Origin: Mucilaginibacter lacusdianchii
Lineage (GTDB): Bacteria > Bacteroidota > Bacteroidia > Sphingobacteriales > Sphingobacteriaceae
Direction of reading: 5' to 3'
Assembly: GCF_009770985.1 (NCBI RefSeq)
Contig: NZ_WSRW01000002.1
Location: forward strand, 1,426,001 to 1,490,000
DNA: 64,000 nt
The position numbers and the translations under genes were made by a program. Positions 59,912 to 64,000 of this stretch are shown here, piece by piece. The stretch's first letter is position 1. Every line of letters starts with the position of its first letter. The notes below the pieces were generated by a model. The model was given only the letters and a program-made list of their open reading frames with translations, was not told where the DNA came from and did not search any database.

Positions 59912-60676
59912 ATGTCTATTACTTCAGATGCCGAATTACTTGGAATGCAACAAATAAGCGACTGTGTTGCACTGGCACTAAAGGCCATGCGCGAATACTG
60001 CAAACCGGGCATAACTACCCAAGAGCTTGATGAGTACGGCGGTCAGTTGTTAGCTCAAATGGGTGCCAAATCGGCCCCTAAGCTTACTTACGGCTTTCCG
60101 GGATACACATGTATCAGCATTAACAACGTTGTTGCACACGGCATCCCATCAGCAGATGTAATTCTGAAAGAAGGGGATTTAATTAACATAGATGTATCTG
60201 CCGAGTTGAACGGTTTTTGGGCCGATAATGGTGGCTCATTTGTATTAGGTGAGGATATCAACAATCATCAGCCTTTAGTTACTGCATCCAGAGAAATTTT
60301 GGAAACTGCATTGAACCAAATACGCGGAGGCGTTAAAATAGCCGACATCGGTAAGCTTATTCAAACGCAAGCGGCTAAACGGGGTTATACCGTTATTAAA
60401 AACTTAGCCGGCCATGGCGTAGGCCGCAGCTTGCACGAAGAGCCTCATGATATTCTGAATTATTATGAGCGGTTTAACACCGCCCGTTTTAAAAAAAACA
60501 GCATTGTAGCCGTTGAAACATTCATTTCAACTAAATCTACCTGGGCCGATACCGGTGCCGACAAATGGACACTTACCGGCAACAAAGGCGGCTATGTAGC
60601 CCAGCATGAGCATACTATTATGGTAACGTCGGGCATGCCTGTTATTTTAACGCAGGCCAATGGCATATTTGCATAA
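59912..60676 (+). CDS. map: Type I methionyl aminopeptidase
   Basis: 254 residues (MSITSDAELLGMQQISDCVA). Metal ligands are visible: Asp in LINIDVSAELNGFWADNGGS (two Asp), His in LAGHGVGRSLHEEPHDI, Glu in VAVETFISTKS, and Glu in AQHEHTIMV. The substrate His lies in INNVVAHGIPS. It removes N-terminal Met from nascent proteins. The segment NGFWADNGGSF replaces the common DGYYGDxxxTF but keeps the ligands. It is a stand-alone copy outside the ribosomal operon. Confidence 0.94.
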   Translation: MSITSDAELLGMQQISDCVALALKAMREYCKPGITTQELDEYGGQLLAQMGAKSAPKLTYGFPGYTCISINNVVAHGIPSADVILKEGDLINIDVSAELNGFWADNGGSFVLGEDINNHQPLVTASREILETALNQIRGGVKIADIGKLIQTQAAKRGYTVIKNLAGHGVGRSLHEEPHDILNYYERFNTARFKKNSIVAVETFISTKSTWADTGADKWTLTGNKGGYVAQHEHTIMVTSGMPVILTQANGIFA

Positions 60677-60701
60677 TAAGTTACAGCCTGTTAATAAAAG
60701 C

Positions 60702-60748
60702 AACCCTTCACCGGTACAATTAGTTAGTTAATTATACCGGTAAAGGTT
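60702..60748. terminator. Possible bidirectional terminator between map and 60780 gene
   Basis: ACCGGTA (60710-60716) pairs with TACCGGT (60735-60741), extended by AACC-CTT / AAGGTT, with a long AT-rich loop. No T-run of note follows, so termination is only likely. Confidence 0.4.
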
Positions 60749-60779
60749 CATGAGCTGTTTGTAAATTAACTTTCAGCCG

Positions 60780-61217
60780 TTAAAACGACTTAGTTGTTAG
60801 AACAACTTGAGAACCTGGATTTTGGATATTAACTTCATCTTCGGCTGTAATGAAAACACGTTTTGGTTTAAAAGGAGTAACCGTTCTTAAAGATGCATTT
60901 AGGGAATTGGTAAAAAAACCGCTTTCGCTTCTTAACTGACCTAAGTTTTTGGTACCACTGCTTTCAGTTTCCATCCAAACCACGTAAGCTTTTTTGGGAG
61001 GTGTTAGCCTTGACGCTTCTGCCAGCCGGCCAATGTTGATATTGATGGTATAGTTGTTATTGTCATCTTTATCGATAGTAATTTTGCCTTGTGCCGCCGG
61101 AACCACGGTTGAGTTTATAAAAGCAACCTTTTTAGAGCAGGATACAACAGACAAACTCAAAAGCAATACAAATACCTGTAAAATATACTTCTTTTGGTTT
61201 AATACTAACACTTTCAT
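60780..61217 (-). CDS. Hypothetical lipoprotein
   Basis: 145 residues with a lipoprotein signal (LLLSLSVVSC, Cys27). It has a beta-sandwich-like body: NSTVVPAAQGKITIDKDDNN, NYTININIGRLAEASRLTPP, KAYVVWMETESSGTKNLGQL, FKPKRVFITAEDEVNIQNPG. The 'GKxxIxxDxNxNYxIxIxxxxLAxxxRLxPPxxxYVVWxET' pattern is a recurrent Bacteroidota lipoprotein or anti-sigma-like domain without known activity. Monocistronic. Confidence 0.78.
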   Translation of the reverse strand: MKVLVLNQKKYILQVFVLLLSLSVVSCSKKVAFINSTVVPAAQGKITIDKDDNNNYTININIGRLAEASRLTPPKKAYVVWMETESSGTKNLGQLRSESGFFTNSLNASLRTVTPFKPKRVFITAEDEVNIQNPGSQVVLTTKSF

Positions 61218-61306
61218 TACGTATCTTTTTTATTTTAAAGAAGTTACCCAAGCGATATTTGTTTTAACTAAAAAGAAATAAGTATCATACTAAATAAACT
61301 AAGCAT

Positions 61307-62191
61307 TTATATCCGTTTATGGAAAACGACCTCAGCTAATTGCCGCCAATTGGTAACCAACTCATCTATTCCTGTTAGGTTTGCAATCTGCTGGTAAATT
61401 TGCTCTGGTTTGTATCCCTGCTCACGCAAATAACGGATAGAAGTAGCACCGGCCGATTTAGATAGCTTTTGCTGATCGGCCCCCATCAGTAAACCATGAT
61501 GGTAAAACTGCACCTGCGTAAAGCTATCAGCCCTTAGTATCTGTGCCAGATACACCTGCGCTAAGGTGGATGGTAACAAATCAACACCGCGTACAATGTG
61601 GGTGATACCAAAATGCACGTCGTCTACCAGCGAGCTTAATTGGTAAGCGGGGAAACCATCTTTTTTTCGCACTACAAAATATTGCATCAAGGCAGGCAAC
61701 TTGGCAGATTGATTGCCTTGTGGCCAAAGCTGTATCTGTATTTCCGAATACCTTGGCGTAGTTATGCGCCAGTTAACTTCACTACCGTCCAGCGGCACTG
61801 CTTCATGGCTGCAGGTACCCGGGTAGCTTTCATCAATACTCAGACTTCGTATTTGTGAGCGCGAACAGTTGCAGGCAAATACTTGTTCGGTTTGTAATAA
61901 CTGCTCTAAAGCCTGTTGATACAACGGCATACGGTGAATCTGAGACCATTCGCTTTCAAACTCTTGTAAGGTGCGCGGCCCTTCGTGCCAGGGTATTTCT
62001 AAAAAATTGAGGGTATCAAAAATATCCTGCACATACGCCGAGTTGGCACGCTGGCGGTCCATATCATCAATACGCAGCAGTATGCGGGCATCTACCCGCT
62101 CAGCCAACGCAGCCGTTAAAGCAAACGATAGGATATTACCTAAGTGCAGGTATCCACTGGGGGTTGGCGCTATACGTATTTTGTTGGGCAT
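61307..62191 (-). CDS. gluQ: GluQRS-like tRNA glutamyl-Q synthetase
   Basis: 294 residues, a truncated glutamyl-tRNA synthetase without anticodon domain. The HIGH-type motif is RIAPTPSGYLHLGNILSFAL. A zinc site CNCSRSQIRSLSIDESYPGT then C (CxC...YxxxC) separates it from normal GluRS. Other motifs: LRIDDMDRQRANSAYVQDIF, FPAYQLSSLVDDVHFGITHI, VRGVDLLPSTLAQVYLAQIL, and the KMSKS-type DQQKLSKSAGATSIRYLREQ. The family glutamylates queuosine of tRNA-Asp. Motifs are complete. It is divergent from acn, with a 40-bp palindrome between. Confidence 0.88.
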   Translation of the reverse strand: MPNKIRIAPTPSGYLHLGNILSFALTAALAERVDARILLRIDDMDRQRANSAYVQDIFDTLNFLEIPWHEGPRTLQEFESEWSQIHRMPLYQQALEQLLQTEQVFACNCSRSQIRSLSIDESYPGTCSHEAVPLDGSEVNWRITTPRYSEIQIQLWPQGNQSAKLPALMQYFVVRKKDGFPAYQLSSLVDDVHFGITHIVRGVDLLPSTLAQVYLAQILRADSFTQVQFYHHGLLMGADQQKLSKSAGATSIRYLREQGYKPEQIYQQIANLTGIDELVTNWRQLAEVVFHKRI

Positions 62192-62236
62192 TTTGATGTG
62201 ATGTCTTTACAAGTAAAGTAGATTACAATAATCCTG

Positions 62237-62276
62237 ATTAATCTTTTCAATCAATATATTGATTGAAAAGATTAAT
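62237..62276. promoter_or_regulatory. Perfect 40-bp palindrome between gluQ and acn
   Basis: ATTAATCTTTTCAATCAATA (62237-62256) is followed directly by its exact reverse complement (62257-62276), a loop-less perfect palindrome 46 bp upstream of the gluQ start and about 200 bp before acn. Because the flanking genes are divergent it is not a normal terminator. It may be an operator, a cruciform-forming site or the scar of a mobile element. Confidence 0.6.
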
Positions 62277-62479
62277 GTCAGTATGAATACATATATCCTC
62301 CAGTTTATTCTAAAAGCAGTAATCCCCCTACAACCGCCTACTATTCATAACAAATCTAAATAACGTTTACTAAAACCAGAGCTACCATTTGGGCGTTAAA
62401 TTTCGTACATTCGCGGCGTTCACCCTTTTAGGGTTCTCGAACTCGAATAGTTCATTTTTACCACCTAAAAATCAATACA

Positions 62480-64000
62480 ATGGCTTTTGATTTAGATATG
62501 ATCAAAAAGGTGTATGAGCGTTACAGCAGCCGCAGCGAGGCTGCCCGTAAAGCTACAGGCAAACCTTTAACTTTAACCGAGAAAATTTTATACGCCCACC
62601 TTTCTGAAGGCGAAGCAAAACAAGCTTTTGCACGTGGTGTGGATTACGTTGATTTTGCACCTGACCGCGTTGCGATGCAGGATGCAACTGCACAAATGGC
62701 GTTACTGCAATTTATGCAAGCTGGTCGCCCGCAGGTGGCTGTGCCTTCAACTGTACATTGTGACCACTTAATTCAGGCTAAAGTTGGCGCGGCGGAAGAT
62801 TTATCAACTGCTAAAGATATTAACAAAGAAGTTTACGATTTCCTTTCATCTGTATCGGATAAATACGGTATCGGTTTCTGGAAACCAGGTGCTGGTATTA
62901 TTCACCAGGTAGTGCTGGAAAACTATGCATTCCCAGGTGGCATGATGATTGGTACCGACTCGCACACGCCTAACGCCGGCGGTTTAGGTATGATTGCAAT
63001 TGGTGTGGGTGGTGCTGATGCCTGCGACGTTATGGCTGGCTTACCTTGGGAGCTTAAATTTCCTAAACTGATTGGTGTTCACTTAACCGGTAAATTATCT
63101 GGTTGGGCTTCTGCAAAAGATGTTATCCTGAAAGTAGCTGGTATCTTAACTGTAAAAGGTGGTACCGGTGCTATTGTAGAATACTTTGGCGAAGGTGCAC
63201 AGTCATTATCTGCAACAGGCAAAGGCACTATCTGTAACATGGGTGCCGAAATTGGTGCAACTACCTCTATTTTCGGTTACGACGAAAAAGCAGCAGCTTA
63301 CCTGCGTGGTACTAAACGTGAAGATATTGCCGACCTTGCTGACGCCATTAAAGAACACTTAACTGGTGATGCTGAAGTTTATGCAACACCTGAACAATAC
63401 TTTGACCAGGTTATCGAAATTAATCTGAGCGAACTAGAACCACATGTAAACGGTCCGTTTACACCCGATTTAGCTTGGCCAATCTCTAAATTTGCTACCG
63501 CAGTTAGAGAAAACGGCTGGCCTACCGAGCTGGAAGTTGGTTTGATTGGTTCTTGTACCAACTCATCATACGAAGATATTACCCGTGCGGCATCTATTGC
63601 TAAACAGGCTACTGATAAGAACCTGAAAACTAAAGCTGAATACACTGTAACACCAGGTTCAGAACTGGTACGTTACACTGTTGAGCGTGATGGTTATTTA
63701 GATACTTTTGCACAAATTGGCGGTGTAGTATTAGCTAACGCTTGTGGCCCTTGTATCGGTCAGTGGGCTCGTCATACAGATGATCCTACCCGTAAAAATG
63801 CCATCATCACTTCATTCAACCGTAACTTTGCAAAACGCCAGGATGGTAACCCGAATACACACGCATTCGTGGCATCACCTGAAATTGTAACTGCGTTTGC
63901 TATTGCCGGTGATTTAACCTTTAACCCGTTAACCGACACGCTGACCAACGAAAATGGTGAGCAAGTGAAATTAGACGAGCCACTGGGTATTGAATTACCG
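62480..64000 (+). CDS. acn: Aconitate hydratase (3' part outside window)
   Basis: The first 507 codons of a plus-strand gene cut by the right edge. The sequence is of the mitochondrial-type aconitase used by Bacteroidota: [56 protein letters not shown], and [20 protein letters not shown]. Cluster Cys lie in [13 protein letters not shown] and [14 protein letters not shown] (CxxC). All three cluster Cys lie inside the window. It isomerises citrate to isocitrate in the TCA cycle. The final swivel domain with its catalytic residues is outside. Confidence 0.97.
   Translation, partial: MAFDLDMIKKVYERYSSRSEAARKATGKPLTLTEKILYAHLSEGEAKQAFARGVDYVDFAPDRVAMQDATAQMALLQFMQAGRPQVAVPSTVHCDHLIQAKVGAAEDLSTAKDINKEVYDFLSSVSDKYGIGFWKPGAGIIHQVVLENYAFPGGMMIGTDSHTPNAGGLGMIAIGVGGADACDVMAGLPWELKFPKLIGVHLTGKLSGWASAKDVILKVAGILTVKGGTGAIVEYFGEGAQSLSATGKGTICNMGAEIGATTSIFGYDEKAAAYLRGTKREDIADLADAIKEHLTGDAEVYATPEQYFDQVIEINLSELEPHVNGPFTPDLAWPISKFATAVRENGWPTELEVGLIGSCTNSSYEDITRAASIAKQATDKNLKTKAEYTVTPGSELVRYTVERDGYLDTFAQIGGVVLANACGPCIGQWARHTDDPTRKNAIITSFNRNFAKRQDGNPNTHAFVASPEIVTAFAIAGDLTFNPLTDTLTNENGEQVKLDEPLGIELP

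Overview
The window is bacterial chromosome from a member of the Bacteroidota, most likely the Sphingobacteriaceae (a Mucilaginibacter or Pedobacter relative). The reasons are a SusC/SusD pair, several genes largely confined to the phylum (DUF4295 next to L28/L33, DUF3098, DUF4293, DUF5683 after ParAB), a bacillithiol gene (bshC), starts with little Shine-Dalgarno signal, and upstream boxes of the form TAnnTTTG. The genus is inferred from gene content, not measured.

Layout. 1-6147 (minus strand): a nutrient-uptake operon with a discoidin-like lipoprotein, SusC, SusD and a further lipoprotein cut by the window edge. A long intergenic region with twin TAAAACGTTTTA palindromes lies upstream of it. 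6.9-14.8 kb: a decaying accessory island. It begins with a broken piece of a conjugative-element primase, followed by small lipoproteins, membrane proteins and DUF4304/DUF2199-type proteins. Several are visibly broken by truncation, frameshift, an in-frame stop or a missing start codon. 14.8-17.3 kb: a two-gene UDP-HexNAc epimerase/dehydrogenase operon for uronic acid sugar nucleotides. 17.4-25.5 kb: small secreted and stress-type genes (NIPSNAP, PA2169-like four-helix bundle, CsbD, SDR, a 39-residue CW...VPNC protein, a zinc phospholipase C-like protein, an exported Gfo/Idh/MocA protein). 25.6-64 kb: mostly housekeeping. In order: acs; rpmB-rpmG-DUF4295-ftsY-rimO-bshC; an Ldh-family dehydrogenase; ftsX-DUF3098-uppP-truB-ribF; a cobalamin-type binding protein and a TonB-dependent receptor; a sorbosone dehydrogenase-like lipoprotein; parA-parB-DUF5683-dapB-lepB; an ABC exporter; truA; a DEAD-box helicase; gpsA; a polysaccharide deacetylase; map; a GluQRS-like synthetase; and the first 507 codons of aconitase.

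The most unusual content is non-coding. Two copies of an approximately 0.4 kb element (34200-34641 plus, about 50580-50990 minus) share terminal hairpins and internal stems. Several stem positions differ between copies but stay paired, which points to selection on structure. One copy has matching 14-bp terminal inverted repeats. A second family of about 90-bp imperfect palindromes occurs at four intergenic sites (28625, 29860, 41773, and a remnant at 52920). A perfect 40-bp palindrome sits in the divergent gluQ/acn intergenic region. No tRNA, rRNA, CRISPR array or intact transposase gene was seen.
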